Under the pieces are notes generated by a model. It was not told where the DNA came from. It did no database searches and worked only from the letters and a program-made list of their open reading frames with translations. Of a stretch of 35,567 bases of DNA, positions 25,012 through 33,983 are shown in pieces (position 1 is the stretch's first letter; every line of letters begins with the position of its first letter). The stretch is from CALXCT01 sp964422185. GTDB taxonomy: Bacteria > Bacillota > Clostridia > Oscillospirales > Oscillospiraceae. Location of the stretch: assembly GCA_964422185.1 (NCBI GenBank), contig CAYRAG010000017.1, positions 1 through 35,567 of the forward strand. The letters are read 5' to 3'. The position numbers and the translations under genes were made by a program.

Positions 25012-26406
25012 TTGTTTGAGCTGAAAAATCCCGGGTTCTACCGGAAGACAGTGCTCCTGATGCTGCCGGTGGTGGTGCAGCAGCTGATCACCATCGGAAT
25101 CAACTTTATGGACAACATCATGATTGGCGGCTTCGGGGAGACCCAGATCTCCGCGGTCGCGTTCGGCAACCAGTTCTACAACCTGTTCCAGTTCATCTGC
25201 ATGGGGCTGGGATCCGGCGCCGTGGTGATGTCCTCCCAGTTCTGGGGCAGGAAAGAGCTCTCCCCCATGCGCGCCACCGCGGCGATTGCCCTGCGGGTCA
25301 CCGCGGTGATCTGCGTGGCGTTCACGGTGGTCTCGGTTCTGTTCCCCCGCCTGATCCTCCGGTTCTTCACCGATGAGACCCAGGTCATCCTCGCCGGGGA
25401 GCAGTATATGCGCCTGGTGGGCTTCACTTTCTGGATGGCGGGCCTGTCCAGCACCGGCACCTATCTGCTGCGCAGCGTGGGCCAGGTGAACATCCCGCTC
25501 ATCGGGTCTGCCATCGCGTTTTTCCTGAACCTGTTTTTCAACTGGGTGTTCATTTTCGGCAAATTCGGCGCACCCGCCCTGGAGATTGTGGGCGCCGCCG
25601 TGGGCACGCTCATCGCCAGGCTGTTTGAGTTCTGTTTCGTCTTCGGCTACTTTATCCTGAAAGACGACCGGTTCGGGTTCCGGCCCAGGCACTTCTTCCT
25701 GTCCGGCGGCAGTCTGCGCAGACAGTACATCCGGTACAGCATCCCCGTGCTGGTCAGCGACACTCTGCTGGGCGTCAGCCTGTCTCTGGTCGCGGTCATC
25801 ATGGGCCATCTGGGGGAGGAGATCTCCGCGGCCAACGCCATGATCAACTCCCTGGTTCAGGTGCTCACCGTCCTGACCATGGGCCTGGCGGGCGCCGCCA
25901 CCATTGTCATCGGCAACACCATCGGCGAGGGGGACATCCCCCGGGCCAAACGGGAGGGCAACACCTATATCCTGCTCGCGTTCCTGTTCGGCCTGGCCAT
26001 GGTGCCTGTGCTGATGCTGCTGGAGAACGCCTACCTGGGGCTGTACACCGTCACGCCGGAGACCCGGGAGATCGCCCACGGCATGCTGGTGTTCAACTTC
26101 TTCATGCTGCCCATCCAGACCGTGGCGAACATCACCTCCAAGGGCATCCTCCGGGGCGGCGGAGACACGAAATTCCTGCTCTACGCGGACAGCAGCCTGA
26201 TCTGGTTCTTCTCCCTGCCGCTGGGCGCCCTGGCCGGCTTTGTCTGGCACCTGAGCCCCGTGTGGGTCTACTTCTTCCTGAGACTGGAGTACCCCCTGAA
26301 GGGGATTGTCTGCTTCATCCGGTACTGTACCGGGAAGTGGATCAAGGTGATCACCACCCGGCCAGACCCGCAGGAAGCAGCGGACGGCGGCGAATCCACA
26401 AAATGA
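25012..26406 (+). CDS. MATE-family efflux transporter (second of two)
   Basis: The 464-residue MATE protein differs clearly from its upstream neighbour. The first helix is LLMLPVVVQQLITIGINFMDNIMIGG and the second half begins IRYSIPVLVSDTLLGVS. TTG 25012 is chosen because AAAGGAGG sits 9 nt upstream and the protein then starts with MFELKNPGFYRK. The gap of 100 nt to the first MATE shows no terminator, so co-transcription is likely. Two different MATE subunits in tandem could act separately or pair. No terminator was seen after the gene. Confidence 0.92.
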   Translation: MFELKNPGFYRKTVLLMLPVVVQQLITIGINFMDNIMIGGFGETQISAVAFGNQFYNLFQFICMGLGSGAVVMSSQFWGRKELSPMRATAAIALRVTAVICVAFTVVSVLFPRLILRFFTDETQVILAGEQYMRLVGFTFWMAGLSSTGTYLLRSVGQVNIPLIGSAIAFFLNLFFNWVFIFGKFGAPALEIVGAAVGTLIARLFEFCFVFGYFILKDDRFGFRPRHFFLSGGSLRRQYIRYSIPVLVSDTLLGVSLSLVAVIMGHLGEEISAANAMINSLVQVLTVLTMGLAGAATIVIGNTIGEGDIPRAKREGNTYILLAFLFGLAMVPVLMLLENAYLGLYTVTPETREIAHGMLVFNFFMLPIQTVANITSKGILRGGGDTKFLLYADSSLIWFFSLPLGALAGFVWHLSPVWVYFFLRLEYPLKGIVCFIRYCTGKWIKVITTRPDPQEAADGGESTK

Positions 26407-26697
26407 CAAAAACCAACTGAGGCTGTCGTTCTGCTTCTGCCGTAGCCGTTCTGTGTTTCCGGGGCCAGTCCTGAGCAGCGGATTGACATCTTTCCGTGCG
26501 GTCAGTGTTTCCTTAATTTCCCTGTTGGCGCCGATTCACGCCATAGTCAGCTTTGCCGTGTCTCCGCCGATCCCGGCGGGGATGTCCGCGATGCCGCCGT
26601 CTCTGCTCACCGCTTTCCTGCAAAATTCAATCCTGTTTTTGCATGCGGACGCCTGCGTTTGCCGGTAAAATGAGCATAATAAAGGCAGGGAGGTGAA
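26407..26697. other. Non-coding gap with no recognised gene
   Basis: This 291-bp gap between MATE and relB has no credible gene. Short open frames exist on both strands (plus 26453-26668; minus up to 26859) but lack ribosome sites and family motifs. Codon choice and GC appear lower than in neighbours. TTGCAT (26639) and TAAAAT (26666) resemble promoter parts but the 21-bp spacing is too long. It may be a decayed remnant adjoining the broken toxin module. Confidence 0.4.
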
Positions 26698-27006
26698 ATG
26701 CACACGGCAAACACATCCGTGGTCTATGCGAGAATCGACAGTGAACTGAAAGAAAGCGCCGGGCAAATCCTTGGTCGACTTGGAATTTCCCCGTCCAGCG
26801 CCATCCAGATGTTTTACCGCCAGATCGTACTCACAAAAGGTCTCCCGCTCGACCTTCACCTGCCGGAAGCAAAGCCCACAGCAATCGGCGGCATGAGCCG
26901 CGCCGGACTGGATGCGGAGCTCAAAAAGGGAATGGATTCCCTGGCCTCCGGCTCATGTACGGCGGATGAGGTGGACGATCTGCTTGCAGGAGAATTCGGC
27001 ATATGA
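26698..27006 (+). CDS. RelB/DinJ-family antitoxin
   Basis: The 102-residue protein has a ribbon-helix-helix start, NTSVVYARIDSELKESAGQILGRLGISPSSAIQMFYRQIVLTKGLP, characteristic of RelB/DinJ antitoxins that bind DNA and neutralise a RelE/YafQ toxin. The C-terminal half is a flexible, acidic toxin-binding region ending DDLLAGEFGI. GGGAGGTG precedes ATG 26698. Its stop overlaps the ATG of the toxin frame (ATGA at 27003), but that toxin is broken, leaving an orphan antitoxin. Confidence 0.92.
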   Translation: MHTANTSVVYARIDSELKESAGQILGRLGISPSSAIQMFYRQIVLTKGLPLDLHLPEAKPTAIGGMSRAGLDAELKKGMDSLASGSCTADEVDDLLAGEFGI

Positions 27007-27350
27007 GCGCGGCGGTATACCCCATTGCCTTCTCCAAAGGCGAAGGAAGATCTGGAGGAGAGATACAGCACCATCGCCTTCCCCCTTACGGCTCCCGGCT
27101 CCGCTTAGCGCCAGGTGGACAGAATCAGGAAAACAATACGCTCTCCTGATTTCATGCCGCTCAGAAATCCCGCTGTGGACTGGGAACCCTGGCAGAGTAT
27201 GGGGATGCGCAAAATACCGGTTGACCACTTCGTGGTTTTCCATACGGCAGGCGAAAGCAGCCTGACCGTTGCCGTCATCCGGATCGTCTACGGAGGGCGG
27301 GCGGGATATAGAAGACCTCGCCACTTCAGAAACAGAATCACGGGAAAAAG
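27003..27350 (+). pseudogene. Broken RelE/YafQ-type toxin
   Basis: The frame opens at ATG 27003 (overlapping the antitoxin stop) as MSAAVYPIAFS. It then shifts by one base near 27036 to KAKEDLEERYSTIAFPLTAPGSA, meets an in-frame TAG at 27106-27108 and continues as RQVDRIRKTIRSPDFMPLRN and KIPVDHFVVFHT, then TVAVIRIVYGGR. A tandem GCGG duplication near 27297-27304 shifts the frame again before DIEDLATSETESREK. The pieces in order read as a RelE/ParE-fold toxin, so at least three lesions inactivate it. A terminator overlaps its end. Confidence 0.8.
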
Positions 27351-27378
27351 GGAACGGCCGAGCAGTCGTTCCCTTTTT
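27345..27378 (+). terminator. Terminator of the antitoxin/toxin module
   Basis: AAAAAGGGAACG (27345-27356) is a perfect complement of CGTTCCCTTTTT (27367-27378); the right arm supplies the T-run. It marks the original end of the toxin gene and could also work on the minus strand. Confidence 0.85.
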
Positions 27379-27493
27379 GGGATCTTCGGGCATGATGGTG
27401 ATCCCGCAATCGCCGTGTTCATGCTGGTTCAGCTGGGCTTGCGGTAGAGTTGACGCTTACGGGGTTTCTTGTTTCCCCCGGTTCCGGGCGGGC

Positions 27494-27538
27494 GAAAAAG
27501 GGGCCGCGGAGACGGACTTTTGTCCGCTCCGCGGCCCC
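27494..27538 (-). terminator. Terminator of pyruvate carboxylase
   Basis: GGGGCCGCGGA (27500-27510) pairs with TCCGCGGCCCC (27528-27538), with an inner GGAC-TTTT-GTCC. On the minus strand the stem is followed by TTTTTC. It lies 34 nt past the pyruvate carboxylase stop. Confidence 0.92.
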
Positions 27539-27572
27539 GCGTGTTCTGACCGAGGGTACCGATAAGCCGGGA

Positions 27573-30500
27573 TTAGCCGATGCTGATGGTCATGAGCAGT
27601 TCGCCGGCCTTGGCGTTCTCGCCCTCGCTGATGTAGATCCTGTCCACCACGCCGGACATCCGGGCCACGACGGAGGTCTCCATCTTCATGGCCTCGATGA
27701 CCGCCAGCACCTGGTTGGCCTCCACATGCTCGCCCTCTTTTACGCTGACCTTGGAGACCATGCCGGGGATGGACGCGCCCACCTGGCTCTTGTCCTCCGG
27801 GTCGGCCAGCGTGACCTGCTTGACATTCGCCACTGCGGCGGGATCGGGCACGGAGACCTCACGGCGCATGCCGTTGAGCTCGAAGTGAACCGTGCGGTTG
27901 CCCTCCTCGTCCAGGTCGCCCAGGCCGAGGTACTTGATGACCAGGGTCTTGCCGTCCTCGATGTTGATCTTGTTGACCTCGCCGACGGCCATGCCGTTGA
28001 AGAACACATGGCTGCCCATGCGCATCAGGTAGCCGTACTCCTGGCGGTGCTTCCAGTAGTCCTCAAAGACCTTGGGATAGAAGCAGTAGGAGATGATGGC
28101 GCGCATGTTGATCTCGGAGGGATCCATGAACTTGCTCATCTCTTCGCGCACGGCGTCGAAGTCCACCGGCGGCAGCATCTCGCCGGGACGGCAGGTGATG
28201 GGCTCCTCGCCCTTCAGCACGACCTCCTGCAGGCCCTCCGGCTGGAAGCCCCAGGCCGGCTGGCCCATCATGCCCTTGTAGTAGGAGACCACGGAGTCGG
28301 GGAAGGACAGGCCCCTGCCGCGCTCCACGATATTCTCGGGCGTCAGGTCGTTTTGCACCATGAAGATGGCCAGGTCGCCCACCATCTTGGAGGACGGGGT
28401 CACTTTCACGATGTCGCCCAGCATCTCGTTGACGGTGCGGTACATCTCCTTGACCTCCTCGAAGCGGGGGCCGAGGCCCAGGGACACGACCTGCGGATAG
28501 AGGTTCGTGTACTGGCCGCCGGGGATCTCGTAGCGGTAGATGTCCGTGGTGGGGCTCTTCAGACCCTCGTCAAAGTCGGCGTAGCGCAGACGCACATCCG
28601 CCCAGTAGTTGTCCAGACGCTGCAGCTCCTGCAGATCCAGGCCGGTGTCGCGCTCCTGGCCCTGGAGGGCGGCGACGACGGCGTTGAGGGACGGCTGGGA
28701 GGTGAGGGAGGACAGGGACGCGGTGGCGCAGTCCACGATGTCCACACCGGCCTCCGACGCCATGAGCAGCGTGGCGACCTGGTTGGCGGTGGTGTCGTGG
28801 GTGTGCAGGTGGATGGGCAGCCCGACCTCCTGCTTGAGGGTGGAGACCAGCTTCTTCGCCGCGTACGGCTTGAGCAGGCCGGACATATCCTTGATGGCCA
28901 GGATATGGGCGCCGCGCTTCTCCAGCTCCTTGGCCAGATCCACATAGTACTTGAGCGTATACTTGTCCCGCTTGGGATCCAGGATGTCGCCGGTGTAGCA
29001 GATGGTGGCCTCGCAGATCTTATCCTGCTTGAGCACCTCGTCCATGGCGATCTCCATGCCGGGGATCCAGTTCAGGGAGTCGAAGATGCGGAACACATCG
29101 ATGCCGTCCTTCGCGGACTGCTGCACAAACGCACGGATCAGGTTGTCCGGGTAGTTCGTGTAGCCCACGGCATTGGCGCCGCGCAGCAGCATCTGGAACG
29201 GGATGTTGGGGATGAGCTCGCGCAGGCGGATCAGGCGCTCCCAGGGGGACTCGTGGAGGAACCGGAACGCCACATCAAAGGTGGCGCCGCCCCACATCTC
29301 CAGGGAGAAGCAGTCGGCCAGGATCTCGGCGATGCCGTCCGCGGCCTTGACCATGTCGCGGGTGCGCATCCGGGTGGACAGCAGCGACTGATGGGCGTCG
29401 CGCATGGTGGTGTCCGTGATGAGCAGCTTCTTCTGATCCAGCACCCACTGCTTCACGGCCTCCGGGCCCTTGGAATCCAGCAGCTCTTTCAGGCCGTGGA
29501 GCGGCTTGCCCTTGGGCGTGGGGAACCGGGGCGCGTCGTACTGCTTGCGCTCGGCGTCCGGGTTGCTCACCTGGATGTTGGCGATGTAGCGCAGCACGCG
29601 GGTGGCGCGGTCGCGGCTGCCGCGGATCTCGAACAGCTCCGGCGTGTCGTCGATGAACTTCGTGTGGCACTTGCCGGCCTGGAACTGGGGATGGTTGAGG
29701 ATGTTGGTGATGAACGGGATGTTCGTCTTGACGCCGCGGATGTGCACCTCGTTGATGGCCCGCAGCGCTTTCTTGCACACGCCCTCAAAGGTGCTGTCCA
29801 GCGTGGTCACCTTGACCAGCAGGGAGTCGTAGTAGGGGGAGATGACGGTGCCGGTGGAGGCGTTGCCGCCGTCCAGACGGACGCCGAAGCCGCCGCCGGT
29901 GCGGTAGGCGGTGATCTTGCCGGTGTCCGGGGCGAAGTTGTTCGTGGGATCCTCCGTGGTGACACGGCACTGGATGGCGTAGCCCCGGATGTTGAGATCC
30001 TCCTGTTTGCTCATGCCGATCTCCGGGTGGGAGAGGGGATGGCCCTCCGCGATGAGGATCTGGGCCCGAACCAGGTCGATGCCGGTGATCATCTCGGTGA
30101 CGGTGTGCTCCACCTGGATGCGGGGGTTCATCTCAATGAAGTAGTGCTGGCCGGACTGCTTGTCCACCAGGAACTCCACGGTGCCCGCGTTTGTGTAGTT
30201 GACATACCTGGCGATCTTCACGGCGTCCGCACGCAGCGCCTCCACGGTCTCTTTCGGCACGGACCACGCGGGGGCGTACTCCACGACTTTCTGGTAGCGG
30301 CGCTGGAGCGAGCAGTCGCGCTCGCCCAGATGCATGACATTGCCGTGCTCGTCCGCCAGGATCTGGACCTCGATGTGCTTGGGCTCCACCAGGAACTTCT
30401 CGATGAAGATGTCGTCGTTGCCGAACGCCTTCTTGGCCTCGTTCTTCACCAGCTGGAACTCCCGGCGGACATCCTCCTCGTTGTCGCAGCGGCGCATGCC

Positions 30501-31013
30501 GCGTCCGCCGCCGCCGGCGGCGGCTTTCAGGATGATGGGGAAGCCGTAGCTGACGGCCTTTTCCACCGCCTCGTCCGCGTCTTTCAGCGGCGTGGTGGAG
30601 CCGGGGATAATGGGGACGCCGCAGGCGATGGCCGTCGCTTTCGCGGCCAGCTTGTCGCCCATCTGGGCCAGCACCTCGGACTTCGGCCCGATGAACTTGA
30701 TGCCGTTCTGCTCGCAGGCGCGGGCGAAGTCGGCGTTCTCAGAGAGGAAGCCGTAGCCGGGATGGATGGCGTCCACGCCGCGCCGTTTCGCAAGGTCGAT
30801 GATGGACGGGATGTCGAGATACGCGCCGAGGGGACTCTTGTTTTCCCCGATGAGGTACGCCTCGTCCGCCCTGGTGCGGAAGAGGCTGTTGGTGTCCTCG
30901 TTGGAGTAGATTGCCACGGTATGCAGGCCGAGGTCATAACAGGCCCGGAACACACGGATGGCGATCTCGCCGCGGTTGGCCACCAGGACTTTGTTGAATT
31001 CCATGACTGCCAT
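27573..31013 (-). CDS. pyc: Pyruvate carboxylase
   Basis: The 1146-residue biotin enzyme converts pyruvate, bicarbonate and ATP to oxaloacetate. The biotin carboxylase domain (1 to about 450) starts KVLVANRGEIAIRVFRAC and has the ATP loop AAAGGGGRGMR. The carboxyltransferase domain (about 530-970) begins LLITDTTMRDAHQSLLSTR, with the metal-binding HLHTHDTT. The C-terminal carrier domain has the biotinylated lysine in AMKMET near residue 1110. Full length means a single-chain anaplerotic enzyme rather than a split decarboxylase. ATG 31013 (MAVMEFNK) follows GGAGGAAGGAAG; ATG 31004 is an alternative. A strong promoter lies upstream, divergent from recG. Confidence 0.97.
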   Translation of the reverse strand: MAVMEFNKVLVANRGEIAIRVFRACYDLGLHTVAIYSNEDTNSLFRTRADEAYLIGENKSPLGAYLDIPSIIDLAKRRGVDAIHPGYGFLSENADFARACEQNGIKFIGPKSEVLAQMGDKLAAKATAIACGVPIIPGSTTPLKDADEAVEKAVSYGFPIILKAAAGGGGRGMRRCDNEEDVRREFQLVKNEAKKAFGNDDIFIEKFLVEPKHIEVQILADEHGNVMHLGERDCSLQRRYQKVVEYAPAWSVPKETVEALRADAVKIARYVNYTNAGTVEFLVDKQSGQHYFIEMNPRIQVEHTVTEMITGIDLVRAQILIAEGHPLSHPEIGMSKQEDLNIRGYAIQCRVTTEDPTNNFAPDTGKITAYRTGGGFGVRLDGGNASTGTVISPYYDSLLVKVTTLDSTFEGVCKKALRAINEVHIRGVKTNIPFITNILNHPQFQAGKCHTKFIDDTPELFEIRGSRDRATRVLRYIANIQVSNPDAERKQYDAPRFPTPKGKPLHGLKELLDSKGPEAVKQWVLDQKKLLITDTTMRDAHQSLLSTRMRTRDMVKAADGIAEILADCFSLEMWGGATFDVAFRFLHESPWERLIRLRELIPNIPFQMLLRGANAVGYTNYPDNLIRAFVQQSAKDGIDVFRIFDSLNWIPGMEIAMDEVLKQDKICEATICYTGDILDPKRDKYTLKYYVDLAKELEKRGAHILAIKDMSGLLKPYAAKKLVSTLKQEVGLPIHLHTHDTTANQVATLLMASEAGVDIVDCATASLSSLTSQPSLNAVVAALQGQERDTGLDLQELQRLDNYWADVRLRYADFDEGLKSPTTDIYRYEIPGGQYTNLYPQVVSLGLGPRFEEVKEMYRTVNEMLGDIVKVTPSSKMVGDLAIFMVQNDLTPENIVERGRGLSFPDSVVSYYKGMMGQPAWGFQPEGLQEVVLKGEEPITCRPGEMLPPVDFDAVREEMSKFMDPSEINMRAIISYCFYPKVFEDYWKHRQEYGYLMRMGSHVFFNGMAVGEVNKINIEDGKTLVIKYLGLGDLDEEGNRTVHFELNGMRREVSVPDPAAVANVKQVTLADPEDKSQVGASIPGMVSKVSVKEGEHVEANQVLAVIEAMKMETSVVARMSGVVDRIYISEGENAKAGELLMTISIG

Positions 31014-31091
31014 GCTGATTCTTCCTTCCTCCGAAAATGAAACTTCACAAAAATCGAAAATGGTTGCACAGGGGCTCTGATCACAACGGAA

Positions 31092-31120
31092 ATTATAACC
31101 ATTCTCCCGGAATATTGCAA
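31092..31120 (-). promoter_or_regulatory. Promoter of pyruvate carboxylase
   Basis: Minus strand: TTGCAA (31120-31115), 17-bp spacer, TATAAT (31097-31092). The leader is about 70 nt. Confidence 0.8.
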
Positions 31121-31176
31121 TGACTTTTTCCGGGAACCGGAAAAACGGGGAGACGCCTGCGAGGCGGCAAAGGGGG

Positions 31177-31204
31177 TGCACAAAGCGGAAATTCATGGTA
31201 TGAT
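31177..31204 (+). promoter_or_regulatory. Extended -10 promoter of recG
   Basis: TGGTATGAT (31196-31204) is an extended -10 with TGCACA (31177-31182) at 16 bp. It lies 49 nt before the recG start codon. Confidence 0.5.
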
Positions 31205-31252
31205 AGGAGGCGGAACCGCACGGTCAGCGCGGGGAGAAAGGGGCGGGGCGGC

Positions 31253-33343
31253 TTGGAGGAGATCAGACCGGATACGGCGCTGGAGCAGTTTCCCGGCGTC
31301 GGGCCGGCCAGAGCGAAAGCCCTGGCGAAACTGGGCCTGCGCACGGCGGGGGATCTGCTGGAGTACTACCCCCGCAGCTATGAGGATCGCACCCGGGTGA
31401 GCACGATCCGGGAGGCTCCCGGAGATTCCCCGGTCTGCATCCGGGCCATGGTGTCCGAGCCCGTCCGGGTGTCCCGCGTGCGGGACGGCCTGGAGCTGGT
31501 GAAGGTTCGGGCGGCGGACGACACCGGGACGGTGGATGTCACTTTCTTCAACCAGCGCTACCTGAAAGACACCCTGCACACCGGGGAGGAGATCATTCTC
31601 TTCGGCACCGCAGAGGGCTACGGCGCCCGCCGGCGGATGACCAGCCCCGTGTGGGAGAGAGCGGACAGGCAGGCGGACACCGGCTGCATCCTGCCGGTCT
31701 ATCCCCTGACGGCGGGGATCACGAACCACCTGCTGGCAGGCCTGGTGCGCCGGGCGGTGGACAGCTGCGCGGACACGGTGGCGGAGACGCTCCCGGAATC
31801 CGTGCGTCTGGCGCACCGCCTGGAGACGGCCAGGTTCGCCTGCCGGGCGATCCATTTTCCGGACAGCTTTGAGGCGCTGGAGGCCGCCCGGCGGCGGCTG
31901 GTGTTCGAGGAGCTCTTCTATCTGACCGCCGGTCTGGAGATGCTGCGCCGCGGCCGGGGCCAGGGAACCGCGCCGGTGCTGCGGGGCGGGGGCGCGGACG
32001 AATTTCAGAAGCTGCTGCCGTTTCCCCTGACGGCCGCCCAGCGCCGGGTCATGGGGGAGGTGCAGACGGATCTCGCGTCCGGCCGCCCCATGAACCGCCT
32101 GATTCAGGGGGATGTGGGCTCCGGCAAGACCGCCGTGGCGGGCTACGCCGCCTGGCTGTGCGCGAAAGCGGGCTGGCAGACCGCCATGATGGTGCCCACG
32201 GAGCTGCTGGCGGAGCAGCACTACCGCTCCCTGTGCGCGCTGCTGGCCGGGGACGGCGTGCGCCTGGCCCTGCTCACCGGCTCCCTGACCGCCGCGGAGA
32301 AGCGGAAGATGCACCAGGCCGTCGCCAGCCACGAGTACGATGTGGTCATCGGAACCCAGGCGCTGCTGTCCGAGGGCGTGTCGTTCCATCAGCTGGGCCT
32401 GGTCATCGCGGACGAGCAGCACCGCTTCGGCGTGGAGCAGCGCGCCAGACTGGCCGGAAAGGCCGGGGACGGGAGCCGGTGCGCCCATGTGCTGGTCATG
32501 TCCGCCACGCCCATTCCCCGCACCCTGGCGCTCATTGTGTACGGCGAACTGGAGGTGTCCGTGATCGATGAGCTGCCGCCGGGCCGGCTGCCGGTGCAGA
32601 CCTATCTCATCGGCGAGGACAAGCGGGAGCGGATGTACCAGTTCGTGCGCAAACAGGTACAGGAGGGCCATCAGGTCTATATTGTCTGCCCCGCGGTGGA
32701 GGACACCGCCGGCACCGCCGGCGGCGGGGAGGCGGGCAGGGACAGAAAGGCGGTCACCCGCTACGCCGCGCAGCTGCAAAGCCAGGTGTTCCCGGATCTG
32801 CGGGTGGCGTTCGTCCACGGAAAGATGAAGCCGAAAGAGAAAGAGGCGGCCATGGCGGCGTTCGCCCGGGGCGAGACGGATGTGCTGGTCTCCACCACCG
32901 TGATTGAGGTGGGCGTGGATGTGCCCAACGCGTCCCTCATTGTCATTGAGAACGCGGAGTCGTTCGGGCTGTCCCAGCTCCACCAGCTGCGCGGCCGGGT
33001 GGGCAGAGGGAAGCACCAGTCGTTCTGCGTCCTGCTCACCGGGAACCGCAGCCCCGCCACGCTGGAGCGCCTGCGGGTGTTTAAACGCACCACGGACGGC
33101 TTTCAGATCGCGGAGGCGGATCTGAATCTGCGGGGCCCCGGCGACTTTTTCGGCTCCCGGCAGCACGGTCTTCCCCGGCTGCGGGTGGCGGATCTGGCAA
33201 GAGACATCCGGGTGCTGCAGGAGGCCCAGAGCGCGGCCCGCGATCTGCTGGCCGCCGACCCGGAACTGGCCGCGCCGGAACACGCGCCGGTGCTTGCCCG
33301 GGTGCGCTCCCTGTTCTCAGACAGCCCGGATATCTTCAACTGA
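31253..33343 (+). CDS. recG: ATP-dependent DNA helicase RecG
   Basis: RecG (696 residues) remodels stalled replication forks and Holliday junctions. The N-terminal wedge domain starts LEQFPGVGPARAKALAKLGL and includes an OB fold with KVRAADDTGTVDVTFFNQ. Helicase motifs follow: LTAAQRRVMGEV, Walker A QGDVGSGKTAVA near residue 285, DEQHRFGVEQR (DExH), MSATPIPRTLAL, and in the second lobe VSTTVIEVGVDVPNA and QLRGRVGRG. Length is normal. The start is TTG 31253 with AGAAAGGGGCGGGG upstream; no ATG fits. Confidence 0.97.
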   Translation: MEEIRPDTALEQFPGVGPARAKALAKLGLRTAGDLLEYYPRSYEDRTRVSTIREAPGDSPVCIRAMVSEPVRVSRVRDGLELVKVRAADDTGTVDVTFFNQRYLKDTLHTGEEIILFGTAEGYGARRRMTSPVWERADRQADTGCILPVYPLTAGITNHLLAGLVRRAVDSCADTVAETLPESVRLAHRLETARFACRAIHFPDSFEALEAARRRLVFEELFYLTAGLEMLRRGRGQGTAPVLRGGGADEFQKLLPFPLTAAQRRVMGEVQTDLASGRPMNRLIQGDVGSGKTAVAGYAAWLCAKAGWQTAMMVPTELLAEQHYRSLCALLAGDGVRLALLTGSLTAAEKRKMHQAVASHEYDVVIGTQALLSEGVSFHQLGLVIADEQHRFGVEQRARLAGKAGDGSRCAHVLVMSATPIPRTLALIVYGELEVSVIDELPPGRLPVQTYLIGEDKRERMYQFVRKQVQEGHQVYIVCPAVEDTAGTAGGGEAGRDRKAVTRYAAQLQSQVFPDLRVAFVHGKMKPKEKEAAMAAFARGETDVLVSTTVIEVGVDVPNASLIVIENAESFGLSQLHQLRGRVGRGKHQSFCVLLTGNRSPATLERLRVFKRTTDGFQIAEADLNLRGPGDFFGSRQHGLPRLRVADLARDIRVLQEAQSAARDLLAADPELAAPEHAPVLARVRSLFSDSPDIFN

Positions 33344-33446
33344 GGGGCGCCCGGAGGAGGCCTGCGGAAAAAGCGGCCGTTCAGAATCTGAAGTTCCCGG
33401 ACGACAGATCCGGTGAAAAATCCAGGAGAAAAGGAGCGGATGAGAG

Positions 33447-33842
33447 ATGAATCACAGGGAGCGCGCGGAGGAGCTGCGCAAAGATCTGGATCGCCACCAC
33501 AACTGCTGCCAGTCCGTGCTGATGACCTTTGCGGAGGACATGGGGCTGACGGAGGAGGAGGCGTTCCGCCTCGGCGCCAACATGGGCGCGGGGATGCGCG
33601 TGGGCTCCGCCTGCGGCGCGGTGACCGGCGCGCTGATGACCCTGGGCGCGCTGGGGTACGGCGAGGAGGAGAGCATGGCGTTTCTCCGGCAGTTTGAGCA
33701 GAACCACGCCGCCGCGGGTAGTCTGGACTGCAACGACCTGCTGGAGAAAGACAAGAGCGCGGACAGGGAGAAGAAGCCGTTCTGCGACGGCCTGGTGTTC
33801 GAGGCGGTGGACTATCTCTGCCATCTCACGGGCAGGCCGTGA
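33447..33842 (+). CDS. C_GCAxxG_C_C family redox-type protein
   Basis: The 131-residue protein has the spaced cysteine pattern of the C_GCAxxG_C_C family: C20-C21 in HHNCCQSV, C56 in GSACGAVTGALMTLG, C95 in LDCNDLL, C113 in PFCDGLV, plus C125. Members are predicted iron-sulfur or metal-binding redox proteins of anaerobes; the reaction is unknown. GAAAAGGAG precedes ATG 33447. It follows recG by 103 nt without a terminator, so it may share that transcript, and ends at a hairpin. Confidence 0.88.
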   Translation: MNHRERAEELRKDLDRHHNCCQSVLMTFAEDMGLTEEEAFRLGANMGAGMRVGSACGAVTGALMTLGALGYGEEESMAFLRQFEQNHAAAGSLDCNDLLEKDKSADREKKPFCDGLVFEAVDYLCHLTGRP

Positions 33843-33850
33843 CGAAACAG

Positions 33851-33888
33851 GACAGGGGCGGGATTTTCTCTCCCGCCTCTGTCGTTTC
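33851..33888 (+). terminator. Terminator after the C_GCAxxG_C_C gene
   Basis: GACAGGGGCGGGA (33851-33863) pairs with TCCCGCCTCTGTC (33871-33883) with one G-U, followed by GTTTCG. The stem is strong but the T-run short. Confidence 0.65.
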
Positions 33889-33925
33889 GATCTGCCGGAA
33901 TCCCGCCGCCTCCCGGCGGGGGATC

Positions 33926-33959
33926 AGAAACGCCGGGTATCCGGTACGGATACCCGGCG
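33926..33959 (-). terminator. Probable terminator of metA
   Basis: CGCCGGGTATCC (33931-33942) is a perfect complement of GGATACCCGGCG (33948-33959). On the minus strand the stem is followed by TTTCTGATCC, a modest T-run, 25 nt after the metA stop. Confidence 0.65.
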
Positions 33960-33983
33960 GATGCCGGAAAAACGGCTCTGGGG

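Noticed and set aside
27450..31040. 1196-residue open frame on the plus strand opposite pyruvate carboxylase
   Set aside because: It is antisense to a clear pyruvate carboxylase, has His/Val/Gly/Asp-rich shadow composition, no ribosome site and no family motif.
31193..33283. Long minus-strand frame opposite recG
   Set aside because: Shadow of recG helicase codons; no start signal or motifs.
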